From NCBI GenBank assembly GCA_963748385.1, contig CAVVIQ010000020.1, positions 248,001 through 312,000 on the forward strand: a DNA stretch of 64,000 nucleotides, read 5' to 3'. Below the pieces are notes generated by a model. That model did not search any database. It was not told where the DNA came from and saw nothing but the letters and a program-made list of their open reading frames with translations. The position numbers and the translations under genes were made by a program. Shown piece after piece: positions 18,816 through 28,730 of this stretch. This DNA is from Rhodoblastus sp963748385. Its GTDB lineage: Bacteria; Pseudomonadota; Alphaproteobacteria; Rhizobiales; Beijerinckiaceae. The first letter of the stretch is position 1. The number at the start of each line of letters is the position of its first letter.

Positions 18816-21101
18816 ATGTCCGAAAACAAGCCGCCCCGGGGCACGCGACCGACTTTCACCGACCAGGAAGCGCTGCAGTTCCACTCCCGGGGGAGGCCCG
18901 GCAAATTCCAGATCACCCCGACCAAGCCGATGGCGACCCAGCGCGATCTTTCGCTGGCTTATTCGCCGGGCGTCGCCGTGCCAGTCCAGGCGATCGCGGA
19001 GGACCCCTCCAGGGCCTATGACTACACGACCAAGGGGAATCTCGTCGCGGTGATCACCAACGGCACCGCGATTCTCGGCATGGGCAATCTGGGCGCCTTG
19101 GCCTCCAAGCCGGTCATGGAGGGCAAGTGCGTCCTGTTCAAACGCTTCGCGGATGTCGATTCGATCGATCTCGAGGTCGGGACGGAAGACCCGGATGAAT
19201 TCATCAACGCGGTCCGCTTTCTTGGACCGACCTTTGGCGGAATCAACCTTGAAGACATCAAGGCTCCCGAATGTTTCATCATCGAGGAGCGGTTGCGGGA
19301 ATTGATGGACATTCCCGTTTTCCATGACGACCAGCACGGAACGGCGATCATCGCAACCGCCGGCATGATCAACGCCATGCACCTCACGGGCAGGGACATC
19401 AAGAAGACCAAACTCGTCTGCAATGGCGCCGGCGCCGCCGGCATCGCATGCCTCGATCTTATCAAAGCCATGGGATTCGCCCCCGAAAATGTCACCCTGT
19501 GCGACACCAAGGGCGTCGTCTATCAGGGTCGCACCGCCGGCATGAACCAATGGAAATCCGCTCATGCGGTCGCGACCGACAGGCGCACGCTCGCGGACGC
19601 CATGGTGGACGCCGACATTTTCTTTGGACTGTCGGCGAAGGGCGCGCTCACGCCGGAAATGGTCAAATCCATGGCGCCCAATCCCATCATTTTCGCCATG
19701 GCCAATCCCGACCCCGAAATCACGCCTGAGGACGCGCTTGCGGCGCGGCCCGACGCCATCGTCGCGACCGGCCGCTCCGATTACCCGAATCAGGTCAATA
19801 ACGTTCTCGGCTTTCCCTATATTTTCCGCGGCGCGCTCGACGTGCACGCCAAGACCATCAATATGGAGATGAAGATCGCCGCCGTGGGCGCCTTGGCGCA
19901 ACTGGCGCGCGAGGATGTGCCCGATGACGTCGCCCGCGCCTATCAGGGCGAGCGCCCCCGATTCGGTCGGGATTATCTGATCCCGGTTCCGTTCGATCCA
20001 CGTTTGATTTCGATCGTTCCTCCGGCGGTTGCTCAGGCCGCGATGGAAACCGGCGTCGCGCGCAAGCCGATCATCGACATGGAAGCCTATCGCGCCGAGC
20101 TTTCGGCGCGCCGCGATCCGGTTGCCGGTTTGATGCAAACCATCATGGACCGGGTCAAGCGTCACCCCAAACGGGTCGTTTTTGCCGAAGGCGAGGAAGA
20201 ACAGGTGATTCGCGCCGCCGTCGCCTTCGTCAATCAGGGCCTCGGCTCGGCGATTCTCGTCGGGCGGGAGGACAGGATCGCCGAGGTCACCGAGAAAGCC
20301 GGCATCGAACTCGACGATAAACTGATCGAAATCCATAATGCGCGGATTTCACGCAAGAACGCCGCATATGCCCAGTTGCTCTATGAGCGCCTGCAGCGCA
20401 AGGGCTTTCTGATGCGCGACTGCCAGCGCCTGATCAACAACGACCGTAACCATTACGCGGCGGCGATGGTCTCCGCTGGCGACGCCGACGCGATGGTCAC
20501 CGGCGTGACCCGCAATTTCTCTATTGCCTTGGAAGAGGTTCAGCGGGTCATTGATCCCAAACCCGGACACAAGCTCATTGGCGTTTCAATCATCTTGGCG
20601 CGCGGAAGGCCGGTGATCGTCGCGGACACCGCCATCATGGAATTGCCGGAGGCGGAAGATCTCGCCGACATCGCCGTTGAGGTGGCGGGGTTCGCGCGGC
20701 GCCTCGGCTATGAGCCCCGCGTCGGGTTGCTAGCCTTCTCCAGTTTCGGCCATCCGCCGGGCGAGCGCTCGATCCGGGTCAAGGAAGCGGTCCGTCTCCT
20801 CGACCAGCGCCGCGTCGATTTTGAATATGACGGCGAAATGGCGGCGGATGTCGCCCTGAACAAGGAAGCCATGGCGCTTTATCCTTTCTGCCGCCTGACC
20901 GATACCGCCAATGTTCTGGTCATGCCGGCGTTCCACGCCGCGTCGATTTCGACCAAAATGATGCTCGAACTGGGCGACGCGACGGTGATCGGCCCGATGC
21001 TTGTCGGCCTCGACAAGCCCGTCCAGATTGTCCAGCTCGGCGGAAAGGACTCCGATATCGTCAATATGGCGGCCATGGCCGCCTTCAGCGCCGAGCAGTG
21101 A
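18816..21101 (+). CDS. maeB: NADP-dependent malic enzyme with phosphotransacetylase-like domain
   Basis: Oxidatively decarboxylates malate to pyruvate with reduction of NADP. The 761-residue protein has the fused form typical of Gram-negative bacteria: a catalytic malic-enzyme part (about 1-430, with SLAYSPGVA, the VFHDDQHGTA segment and the NGAGAAGIA dinucleotide motif) and a C-terminal phosphotransacetylase-like part (about 440-761), which in relatives is regulatory, responding to acetyl-CoA, and not an active acetyltransferase. The start ATG at 18816 has AAGAG upstream. The gene stands alone between divergent mutS and argG. Confidence 0.94.
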   Translation: MSENKPPRGTRPTFTDQEALQFHSRGRPGKFQITPTKPMATQRDLSLAYSPGVAVPVQAIAEDPSRAYDYTTKGNLVAVITNGTAILGMGNLGALASKPVMEGKCVLFKRFADVDSIDLEVGTEDPDEFINAVRFLGPTFGGINLEDIKAPECFIIEERLRELMDIPVFHDDQHGTAIIATAGMINAMHLTGRDIKKTKLVCNGAGAAGIACLDLIKAMGFAPENVTLCDTKGVVYQGRTAGMNQWKSAHAVATDRRTLADAMVDADIFFGLSAKGALTPEMVKSMAPNPIIFAMANPDPEITPEDALAARPDAIVATGRSDYPNQVNNVLGFPYIFRGALDVHAKTINMEMKIAAVGALAQLAREDVPDDVARAYQGERPRFGRDYLIPVPFDPRLISIVPPAVAQAAMETGVARKPIIDMEAYRAELSARRDPVAGLMQTIMDRVKRHPKRVVFAEGEEEQVIRAAVAFVNQGLGSAILVGREDRIAEVTEKAGIELDDKLIEIHNARISRKNAAYAQLLYERLQRKGFLMRDCQRLINNDRNHYAAAMVSAGDADAMVTGVTRNFSIALEEVQRVIDPKPGHKLIGVSIILARGRPVIVADTAIMELPEAEDLADIAVEVAGFARRLGYEPRVGLLAFSSFGHPPGERSIRVKEAVRLLDQRRVDFEYDGEMAADVALNKEAMALYPFCRLTDTANVLVMPAFHAASISTKMMLELGDATVIGPMLVGLDKPVQIVQLGGKDSDIVNMAAMAAFSAEQ

Positions 21102-21151
21102 ACTTTCGCCGCCGCAGCTTTTCCGGGTCGCGCGGAAGCTCGCGTCAAGGG

Positions 21152-21179
21152 TTGCGCGAAGTTTTGGCGCGCCTATAGT
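21152..21179 (+). promoter_or_regulatory. Candidate sigma-70-type promoter of argG
   Basis: A TTGCGC at 21152-21157 and a TATAGT at 21174-21179 are separated by 16 bases and lie 31 bases before the argG start. The -35 is imperfect and the call rests on spacing and position only. Confidence 0.35.
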
Positions 21180-21209
21180 CCTGCCGATTTTTCACCGGGT
21201 CGAAACGCA

Positions 21210-22451
21210 ATGTCCAAGTCCTCGAACGATGTCAAAAAGGTCGTCCTCGCCTATTCCGGCGGCCTTGACACCTCCATCATCCTCAAATGGCTGCAGACGA
21301 CCTATGGCTGCGAGGTCGTGACCTTCACCGCCGATCTCGGCCAGGGCGAGGAGCTGGAGCCCGCCCGCAAGAAGGCCGAATTGCTCGGCATCAAGGCCGA
21401 AAACATCTTTATCGAGGATCTGCGCGATGAGTTCGTTCGCGATTACGTCTTCCCGATGTTCCGCGCCAATGCCCAATATGAGGGCCTCTATCTGCTTGGC
21501 ACCTCGATCGCCCGGCCGCTGATCTCGAAAAAGCAGATCGAGATCGCGCGCAAGGTGGGCGCCGACGCCGTTTGCCATGGCGCGACCGGCAAGGGCAACG
21601 ATCAAGTGCGTTTCGAATTGTCCTATTACGCGCTCGAACCGGACATCAAGGTCATCGCCCCCTGGCGTGAATGGAGCCTGTCTTCGCGCACGGCGCTGAT
21701 CGATTTCGCCGAAAAGCACCAGATTCCGATCGCCAAGGACAAGCGCGGCGAATCGCCCTTTTCCACCGACGCCAACCTGCTCCACACCTCCTCGGAGGGC
21801 AAAGTCCTCGAAGACCCGGCGCAGGAAACGCCCGATTACGTCTATTCGCGCACCGTCGACCCGGAAAACGCGCCCGACAAGCCGACCTATATCGAAATCG
21901 ATTTCGACAAGGGCGATCCCGTCGCGATCGACGGCGAGAAACTCACCCCGGCGGCGTTGTTGGCCAGATTAAACGACCTGGGTCGCGTCAATGGCGTTGG
22001 CCGGCTCGATCTCGTCGAGAACCGCTTCGTCGGCATGAAATCGCGCGGCATGTATGAAACGCCCGGCGGAACGATCCTGTACTTCGCGCATCGCGGGATC
22101 GAATCCATCACCCTCGACCGCGGCGCCGCCCATCTCAAAGACGAGCTGATGCCGAAATATGCCGAGCTGATTTACAACGGCTTCTGGTTTTCGCCCGAGC
22201 GCGAATTGCTCCAGACCCTGATCGACAAGAGCCAGGAAAACGTCTCCGGCCGCGTGCGCATGAAGCTTTACAAGGGCAATGCCTCGGTCGTCGGACGCGA
22301 GAGTCCCTGGTCGCTCTATGATCAGGAACTCGTCACCTTCGAGGAAGGCGCGGTCGCCTATGACCATCGCGACGCGGCAGGCTTCATCAAGCTGAACGCC
22401 CTGCGGCTGCGCACATTGGCCAAGCGCCGGCAAAAAATCGCCAAAAGCTGA
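21210..22451 (+). CDS. argG: Argininosuccinate synthase
   Basis: Joins citrulline and aspartate using ATP, the penultimate step of arginine synthesis. The 413-residue protein begins with the ATP pyrophosphatase P-loop LAYSGGLDTS and contains the expected CHGATGKGNDQVRFE segment and the ENRFVGMKSRGMYETPGG region that contacts citrulline and aspartate. Length and sequence are entirely typical. It is a single gene with a likely promoter just upstream; no other arginine gene is nearby. Confidence 0.97.
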   Translation: MSKSSNDVKKVVLAYSGGLDTSIILKWLQTTYGCEVVTFTADLGQGEELEPARKKAELLGIKAENIFIEDLRDEFVRDYVFPMFRANAQYEGLYLLGTSIARPLISKKQIEIARKVGADAVCHGATGKGNDQVRFELSYYALEPDIKVIAPWREWSLSSRTALIDFAEKHQIPIAKDKRGESPFSTDANLLHTSSEGKVLEDPAQETPDYVYSRTVDPENAPDKPTYIEIDFDKGDPVAIDGEKLTPAALLARLNDLGRVNGVGRLDLVENRFVGMKSRGMYETPGGTILYFAHRGIESITLDRGAAHLKDELMPKYAELIYNGFWFSPERELLQTLIDKSQENVSGRVRMKLYKGNASVVGRESPWSLYDQELVTFEEGAVAYDHRDAAGFIKLNALRLRTLAKRRQKIAKS

Positions 22452-22548
22452 TCAGAACCGCCGTCGCTTGGTCGATTCGGTGTGGCGGCGCCGCAAATTT
22501 GACGCCACTATTTGATTCCTCGCTGGTCGCGTTTCGGGGTCACGACTG

Positions 22549-23868
22549 ATGTGGCGTCTCTTTCTTGCAATGTTGGCGGCGGTGGCCGGTTTGGTCGCCG
22601 TCGCGACGATCAGTCTTTATTTCTACGAGCGACCGACGATTCTCAAAATCGCCGTTCCCCATGGCGGCGAATACCAGAAGCTGCTCGTCATTTTGAATCA
22701 GGAATTTGTCCGTGGCCACGAGGACATAAGGCTTCGGATCGTCCCGACCATCGACGAAGCCGCCGCATCCAAGGCGATCAGCGAAGGTCATGTCGATCTC
22801 GCGGTGGTGCGTTCCGACATTCCCATGCCGACCAATGCCTCGACTGCTTTGATTCTCGCCCGTGATTCAGTCGTCATTGTTGCGCCGCCCGGGAAGAATT
22901 TTGCAAATTTCTCCGATCTCAAGGGCCAGACGATCGGCGTCATCGCGACGGAAAATTCCGGCGACGCAAATCGCCGCCTGCTCGCGACGATCGAATCGCA
23001 ATATTCGATGGAACCCAAGGAAATCAAGATCATCGACGTCACACCCGCCAATCTGGCCCGATTCCTCCGCGATCGCCAGATTGACGCTCTGTTCGTCTTC
23101 GGCCCCGTCGATTCGCCCCAGATTTCAGGCCCCGTCACAGCCGTTTCGGATAGCGGCGGCGCGCTAGGCGGTCCTGTCTTCGTCCCGGTTCTCGAAGCCT
23201 CGGCGCTGGCGGAAAGGACGCCTGGTCTTGAAGCAAATCAAATCCTCCGCGGCGCATTTGGCGGTTCGCCGTCGCGACCGCCCGAAAATGTCCCGACGAT
23301 CGGCGCGACTGTCAGGCTGGTGGCGCGGAATGATCTCGATAATTCCACCGTTGGAGAGTTGACGCGCCTGATTCTCGCCGATCGAGCCGTCGCGGCGGCG
23401 ACGGTTCCCATCGCCAACCATATCGAGGCGCCGAGCACCAACAAGGGGGAGGTGCTTCCCACCCATCCGGGCGCCGCGACTTTCCTGGACGGCGAAGAAG
23501 AAACCTTCTTCGATAAATACAGCGACATGATCTATATCGGGGCGATGATCGGAAGCGTCATCATTTCGGGCCTCGCCACCCTGGCGAGCCGCGTCGCCGT
23601 CTCCGGCCACGCCCGGTTCGATCAATTGCTGGAATCGGCGCTGACCATACTCAAATCGGGCCGGGAGGCCGACAGTATGGAGGCGCTGGCGAGACTGGAG
23701 ATTCAGATCGACGAAATTCTCACCCGCTCGCTTGCGGCGGGAGCCATGCCCAAGCTCGACAATCATCAACTGGCGGCCCTGACTCTCGCCGTTCAGCAGG
23801 CGCGTCTCGCCATCGCCGACCGGCGAAGCGAGCTCGGCGCCCGCCTCTCGCCGCGACCTCCCGCTTGA
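22549..23868 (+). CDS. Membrane-anchored TAXI-type solute-binding protein, orphan
   Basis: A 439-residue protein that begins with a membrane segment (about 5-25) followed by a binding-protein-like domain of the TAXI/NMT1 class (about 30-300; note the LKGQTIGVIATENSGD region). Unlike exported TRAP binding proteins it has a second membrane segment (about 327-350) and a cytoplasmic helical tail of some 85 residues. No TRAP membrane subunits are encoded nearby. The ligand domain would sit in the periplasm held by two membrane anchors, which suggests a sensor or adaptor role rather than simple uptake; that is inference. Flanked by argG and typA in the same direction. Confidence 0.75.
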   Translation: MWRLFLAMLAAVAGLVAVATISLYFYERPTILKIAVPHGGEYQKLLVILNQEFVRGHEDIRLRIVPTIDEAAASKAISEGHVDLAVVRSDIPMPTNASTALILARDSVVIVAPPGKNFANFSDLKGQTIGVIATENSGDANRRLLATIESQYSMEPKEIKIIDVTPANLARFLRDRQIDALFVFGPVDSPQISGPVTAVSDSGGALGGPVFVPVLEASALAERTPGLEANQILRGAFGGSPSRPPENVPTIGATVRLVARNDLDNSTVGELTRLILADRAVAAATVPIANHIEAPSTNKGEVLPTHPGAATFLDGEEETFFDKYSDMIYIGAMIGSVIISGLATLASRVAVSGHARFDQLLESALTILKSGREADSMEALARLEIQIDEILTRSLAAGAMPKLDNHQLAALTLAVQQARLAIADRRSELGARLSPRPPA

Positions 23869-24076
23869 CCGCGCGCCGATTGCGGCCCGTTATCGGGTTC
23901 GGCGGTTTCCAATCCTGCGATTTTCCTATAGATCAAACGCCAAACGACGAGCCCGCGCGAGAGTCTGGCGTTGCGATCGCCAATTTTTCCGAGGCGCCGC
24001 CTCTTCCACATGACGCTCAGGCGACACATTCACGTCGCCTGCCGACCAAACCGGCAGGCCAATCTTTCGGACGCTC

Positions 24077-25888
24077 ATGAAACTGCGCAATATCGCCATC
24101 ATCGCCCATGTCGATCACGGCAAGACCACACTGGTGGACCAGTTGCTACGGCAATCGGGCGCCTTCCGCGAGAATCAGCGCGTGGCCGAGCGTGTCATGG
24201 ATTCCAACGACCTGGAGCGCGAGCGCGGGATCACCATTCTCGCCAAGGCGACCTCGGTGGTGTGGAAAGACACGCGGATCAATATCGTCGATACGCCCGG
24301 CCACGCCGATTTCGGCGGCGAAGTCGAGCGCATCCTTTCGATGGTCGATGGCGCGATCGTTCTGGTCGACGCCGCCGAAGGCCCCATGCCGCAAACTAAA
24401 TTCGTGGTCGGCAAGGCGCTCAAGATCGGCCTCAAGCCCATCGTCGCCATCAACAAGGTGGACAAACCGGACGCCCGGCCCAATGAAGTGATCAACGAAG
24501 TCTTCGACCTATTCGCCGCGCTCGACGCGGACGATGAACAGCTCGATTTTCCGATCCTTTACGGATCGTCGAAGCAAGGCTGGATGTCCGACAGCCCAGA
24601 TAAGCCGACGTCTGATCTCGCCCCCTTGTTCGATCTCGTCCTCGATCACGTTCCAGGGCCGAAGGTCGAAGAGGGCGGCTTCCGGATGCTCGGCACATTG
24701 CTCGAATCCAATCCCTACCTCGGCCGCATCATCACCGGCCGCGTCTTTGCGGGTTCGATCAAACCAAATCAGGCGGTCAAAGTGCTCGACCGGCTGGGCA
24801 ACGTCGTCGAACAGGGCCGCGTTTCCAAGATTCTCGCCTTTCGCGGCATCGAACGCCAGCCGATCGAAGAAGCCGAAGCAGGCGACATTATCGCCATCGC
24901 CGGGCTCGAGAAATTCAACGTCGCCGACACGTTGACCGCGCCCGAAGCGACGGAGCCTCTGCAAGCCCAGCCGATCGACCCGCCGACCTTGTCGATGACC
25001 TTTCTCGTCAACGATTCGCCGCTGGCGGGAACCGAAGGCGACAAGGTGACCAGCCGGGTCATCCGTGACCGCCTTTACAAGGAAGCCGAGGGGAATGTCG
25101 CGCTGAAGATCGAAGACTCGCCGGGCTCGGATTCCTATATCGTGTCAGGGCGCGGCGAATTGCAGTTGGCGATTCTCATCGAAACCATGCGGCGCGAGGG
25201 CTTCGAGCTCGGCATTTCGCGTCCGCGCGTCGTTTTCAAGAAAGGCGAGGATGGGACTCGGCTCGAGCCGATCGAGGAGGTCGTCATCGATGTCGACGAG
25301 GAATTTTCCGGCGTCGTCGTCCAGAAAATGTCGGAACGAAAAGCCGAGATGATCGAGATGCGTCCGTCGGGCGGCAACCGTCAGAGACTGGTGTTTCATG
25401 CGCCAACCCGAGGCCTGATCGGCTATCAGGGCGAATTGTTGACGGACACACGCGGCACCGCGATCATGAACCGTCTGTTTCACGATTATGCGCCCTACAA
25501 GGGCGACATCCAGGGTCGCCGCAATGGCGTGCTGATTTCGAACGACGCCGGCGAAGCGGTCGCCTATGCGATGTGGAACCTCGAAGATCGCGGCCCCATG
25601 ATGATCGAGCCGGGCTGGAAGGTTTATCGGGGCATGATCGTCGGTCAGCACACGCGCGAGAATGACCTCGAAGTCAATGTTCTCAAGGGCAAGAAGCTCA
25701 CCAATATCCGCGCGGCCGGCAAGGACGAGGCGGTGAAACTGACGCCGCCGATCCGGATGACGCTTGAAAAGGCTTTGGCCTATATTGAAGATGATGAATT
25801 GGTGGAGGTCACGCCGAAATCGATCCGTCTGCGCAAGGTCTTGCTTGATCCAAACGACCGCAAGCGCGCCGAACGCGCCAAGGAGTAG
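24077..25888 (+). CDS. typA: Ribosome-associated GTPase TypA/BipA
   Basis: A translational GTPase of the elongation-factor family that binds 70S ribosomes and helps 50S assembly and stress or cold adaptation. The 603-residue protein shows the G motifs AHVDHGKTT, DTPGHADF and NKVD, then EF-G-like domains and the BipA-specific C-terminal domain (the PTRGLIGYQGELLTDTRG region). Length matches the family. The two-component regB gene follows 83 bases downstream in the same direction. Confidence 0.96.
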   Translation: MKLRNIAIIAHVDHGKTTLVDQLLRQSGAFRENQRVAERVMDSNDLERERGITILAKATSVVWKDTRINIVDTPGHADFGGEVERILSMVDGAIVLVDAAEGPMPQTKFVVGKALKIGLKPIVAINKVDKPDARPNEVINEVFDLFAALDADDEQLDFPILYGSSKQGWMSDSPDKPTSDLAPLFDLVLDHVPGPKVEEGGFRMLGTLLESNPYLGRIITGRVFAGSIKPNQAVKVLDRLGNVVEQGRVSKILAFRGIERQPIEEAEAGDIIAIAGLEKFNVADTLTAPEATEPLQAQPIDPPTLSMTFLVNDSPLAGTEGDKVTSRVIRDRLYKEAEGNVALKIEDSPGSDSYIVSGRGELQLAILIETMRREGFELGISRPRVVFKKGEDGTRLEPIEEVVIDVDEEFSGVVVQKMSERKAEMIEMRPSGGNRQRLVFHAPTRGLIGYQGELLTDTRGTAIMNRLFHDYAPYKGDIQGRRNGVLISNDAGEAVAYAMWNLEDRGPMMIEPGWKVYRGMIVGQHTRENDLEVNVLKGKKLTNIRAAGKDEAVKLTPPIRMTLEKALAYIEDDELVEVTPKSIRLRKVLLDPNDRKRAERAKE

Positions 25889-25971
25889 GAGTTCCATCTT
25901 TTCTGCCGCAGGATCCAACGGATTTCCGGCGGCCGACGCCTTGCCTTCCCTTTTTCGAGGTCCTGCGTCCC

Positions 25972-27309
25972 ATGGAAACAAGGCCGATTTCGCCAATGTT
26001 CGGCCGGGAAGGCCGAAATCTTCGGATCGAAACGCTCACGCAACTGCGCTGGCTCGCGCTTTTCGGGCAGCTCACCACCGTTTTGCTGATTGCTTTCGGA
26101 TTCAAATTCGACGTTCCGCTGCGGTGGTGTCTCGCCGTCATTGGCGCCTCGGCTGTTCTGAATGTTTTTGTCGAGCTCTATTATCCGAAGTCGCTTCGGC
26201 TCGAAGAGCGCCCGGCCATGGCCTTGCTGGCGTTCGACATTCTTCAGCTTTCCAGCCTGCTGTTCCTGGTCGGGGGCCTCGACAACCCGTTTTTTATCCT
26301 GCTGCTGGCGCCGGTGACGATCGCGGCCGTCTCGCTTCGGCCCCGTCAAATTGTCGCGGTCGTCTTTCTTGCCCTCGCTTGCGCCAGTTTCCTCAGCGTT
26401 TATCACCGGCCGTTGCCCTGGTTCCCGGAAAAGGCCCTCGAATTGCCGCTGCTCTACCGGCTCGGAAACTGGACCGCCTTTCTGGTCGCGACCGCATTCA
26501 TTTGCACCTACGCCGCGCAGGTCGCTCATGAAGCGCGAAACCTGAGCCTCGCCCTCACGGCCACCGAATTGGTTCTGGAACGACAAAATCATCTTTCGCG
26601 TCTTGACGGGCTGGCCGCCGCCGCCGCGCACGAACTCGGCACGCCGCTCGCCACGATCGTCGTGGTGAGCCGAGAGCTGAGCCGGGCCAATTTGCCGAAG
26701 GCATTCGCGGAAGATATCAACCTGCTGAACGACCAGGCGCAAAGATGCAGGGACATCCTCGGGCGTATCGCGTCCCTCGCATCGGATGAGCATCCCCAGC
26801 TCGACCACATGAAAATACGACATTGGATCGAGAACGTCGTCGATCCTTTCCGGCGACGCCCCGTTCCCATCGAAATCGATATGGCAGGCGCCGGAGACGA
26901 GCCGATTGTCGCCAATAATCCGGCGCTGTCGTACGGAATCGGAAATTTTCTCGATAACGCCCTCGATTTCGCCCAAACCAAAGTCGTCGTCAGCGCCTCA
27001 TGGACAAGTGACAAAGTCGCCATTCGAATTTTCGACGATGGTCCCGGCTTTCCGGACGAGATTTTGCCGCAGATCGGCGAACCCTACCTCAAGGCCAAGG
27101 CGAATCACCGTCTCATGGCGGGAACCGTGACCGGAATGGGCCTGGGGATTTTCATTTCCAAGACGCTGCTGGAACGAACCGGCGCCAAACTCGATTTCTC
27201 AAACCGCAACGGGGCCGTGGTCGAAATCGTCTGGAGCCGCCAACAATTCGAAAGCGGGCCGAAGTTCTCACTTTCCTACTTGTCATCCGCGCCAGAGGGC
27301 CTTTCATAG
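25972..27309 (+). CDS. regB: Redox-sensing histidine kinase RegB/PrrB/ActS
   Basis: Membrane kinase that controls photosynthesis, carbon or nitrogen fixation, or respiration genes according to redox state. The 445-residue protein has six predicted membrane segments in the first 180 residues, with the quinone-binding GGxxNPF motif as GGLDNPF at 101-107. The phospho-accepting histidine is H220 in the exact family box HELGTPLATI. C259 in QRCRDIL matches the redox-active cysteine of RegB. The ATPase motifs follow (GIGNFLDNALDFA, FDDGPGFP, GMGLGIFIS). The cognate regulator regA is immediately downstream. Both known redox inputs therefore look intact. Confidence 0.94.
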   Translation: METRPISPMFGREGRNLRIETLTQLRWLALFGQLTTVLLIAFGFKFDVPLRWCLAVIGASAVLNVFVELYYPKSLRLEERPAMALLAFDILQLSSLLFLVGGLDNPFFILLLAPVTIAAVSLRPRQIVAVVFLALACASFLSVYHRPLPWFPEKALELPLLYRLGNWTAFLVATAFICTYAAQVAHEARNLSLALTATELVLERQNHLSRLDGLAAAAAHELGTPLATIVVVSRELSRANLPKAFAEDINLLNDQAQRCRDILGRIASLASDEHPQLDHMKIRHWIENVVDPFRRRPVPIEIDMAGAGDEPIVANNPALSYGIGNFLDNALDFAQTKVVVSASWTSDKVAIRIFDDGPGFPDEILPQIGEPYLKAKANHRLMAGTVTGMGLGIFISKTLLERTGAKLDFSNRNGAVVEIVWSRQQFESGPKFSLSYLSSAPEGLS

Positions 27310-27372
27310 ACGTTTCGAATATGATGGCCGCAGCTTGGGCCATTGTCGGCCAATCCGGTAAGAGGCGTGAAC

Positions 27373-27960
27373 GTGCACAATGGCGACCAAACAACAGCCG
27401 AACAAATGAACGAGGCGCGGCTCTTGTTTGAAAAGGATCCGCGCCTTCTCATCGTGGACGACGACCGGCCGTTCCTCAACCGCCTCGCCAAGGCAATGGC
27501 CGCTCGCGGCTTCATCGTGACCACGGCCGAGTCCGTTTCCGAAGCCTTGGCCGCTATCCGCGCCGAACCGCCGGCTTTTGCGATCATCGACATGCGCCTC
27601 GCCGATGGAAATGGCCTCGACGTCATCACCGAATTGAAAGCGCGCCGTCCCAAAGCACGGGGCGTCATTCTCACCGGTTACGGGAATATTTCGTCCGCCG
27701 TGATCGCCATCAAACTCGGGGCCTTTGATTATCTCGCAAAACCCGCCGACGCGGACGAGGTTTTTCTGGCGCTGATGAACGGCGAAGCTGTAGCCGCGGG
27801 ATCCGTGCCGCCCAATCCGATGTCCGCGGAACGGGTCCGCTGGGAACATATTCAGCGGATTTATGAACTCTGCGACAGAAATGTCTCCGAGACCGCCCGC
27901 CGCCTCAACATGCATCGGCGCACGTTGCAGCGCATCCTTGCCAAACGCGCCCCGCGCTGA
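27373..27960 (+). CDS. regA: Response regulator RegA/PrrA/ActR
   Basis: DNA-binding partner of RegB. The 195-residue protein has a receiver domain with the acidic pocket VDDDRPF (29-31) and phosphorylation site D73 in IIDMRLADGNG, a late KPAD, then a proline-containing linker and a Fis-type helix-turn-helix (SETARRLNMHRRTLQRIL) almost invariant in this family. I place the start at the GTG at 27373 because AAGAGG lies seven bases before it; an ATG at 27406 lacks a ribosome site. It lies 63 bp after regB and converges with dnaQ. Confidence 0.93.
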   Translation: MHNGDQTTAEQMNEARLLFEKDPRLLIVDDDRPFLNRLAKAMAARGFIVTTAESVSEALAAIRAEPPAFAIIDMRLADGNGLDVITELKARRPKARGVILTGYGNISSAVIAIKLGAFDYLAKPADADEVFLALMNGEAVAAGSVPPNPMSAERVRWEHIQRIYELCDRNVSETARRLNMHRRTLQRILAKRAPR

Positions 27961-27995
27961 CTTTCGAGGCTCACAACGACAGCGACGCCCAGCGC

Positions 27996-28688
27996 CTAAC
28001 CAGAATAACGCCCCCAAAGCGCCGGCCCGCCTAATCCATCAATCAACGCACCGTGATCTTGCCGCTCCCTTTCCGTCAAGAGCGACGGCAAGTCGCTCGG
28101 GCGCCGAAGCATCAGATCCCGCTCCATCCGATTGTTCGAAATTTTTCGCTCGACCTGCAATGTCAAGGTCGTTTGCCGCCCGCCCCTGAGTTCAGCATAG
28201 ACTTCGGCAAGAATTTCAGCGTCGACCAGCGCGCCGTGTTTCACGCGGCGACTGCGGTCAACGCCAAACCTGTTACAGAGCGCATCGAGCGAGTTTGACT
28301 GCCCCGGAAATTTTTTCCGCGCGAGCGCTAAAGTATCGATAACTCGATTTGACTCCAAGGCGGGAAGTCCAACACGATGTAATTCTGAATTAATGAAACC
28401 CAAATCGAATTCTGCATTATGTGCGACGATTGGATCGTTGCGGATAAATTCCATAAATTCAACAGCGACATCAAAAAATTTCGGTTTTCCAGAAACCATT
28501 TCAGTCGAAATTCCGTGCACCCTGAACGCAGAATCAGGAATTTCACGTTCAGGGTTGATATAACGATGAAATGTATTTTCAGATTTTATTCCGTTTATTA
28601 TTTCTATAGCCGCTATTTCTACGATGCGGTCTCCCGAACGGGCTTCAAGACCTGTTGTTTCCGTATCGATGATGATTTCTCGTAACAT
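27996..28688 (-). CDS. dnaQ: DNA polymerase III epsilon subunit (3'-5' proofreading exonuclease)
   Basis: Proofreads the replicative polymerase. The 230-residue protein starts MLREIIIDTETTG, giving the Exo I motif DTETTG directly at the N-terminus, with Exo II as HNAEFDLGFIN and Exo III as HGALVDAEILAEVY. The ATG at 28688 is chosen over one four codons upstream because of this family-typical start. The C-terminal tail that binds the alpha subunit is present but variable. It is last in a minus-strand run ppsR-aroE-coaE-dnaQ. The first half of the gene is clearly more AT-rich than its surroundings. Confidence 0.94.
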   Translation of the reverse strand: MLREIIIDTETTGLEARSGDRIVEIAAIEIINGIKSENTFHRYINPEREIPDSAFRVHGISTEMVSGKPKFFDVAVEFMEFIRNDPIVAHNAEFDLGFINSELHRVGLPALESNRVIDTLALARKKFPGQSNSLDALCNRFGVDRSRRVKHGALVDAEILAEVYAELRGGRQTTLTLQVERKISNNRMERDLMLRRPSDLPSLLTERERQDHGALIDGLGGPALWGRYSG

Positions 28689-28730
28689 CGCGAGACTCAA
28701 TCTCTTATTCAGCGTTCGTGCGCAATGGCT

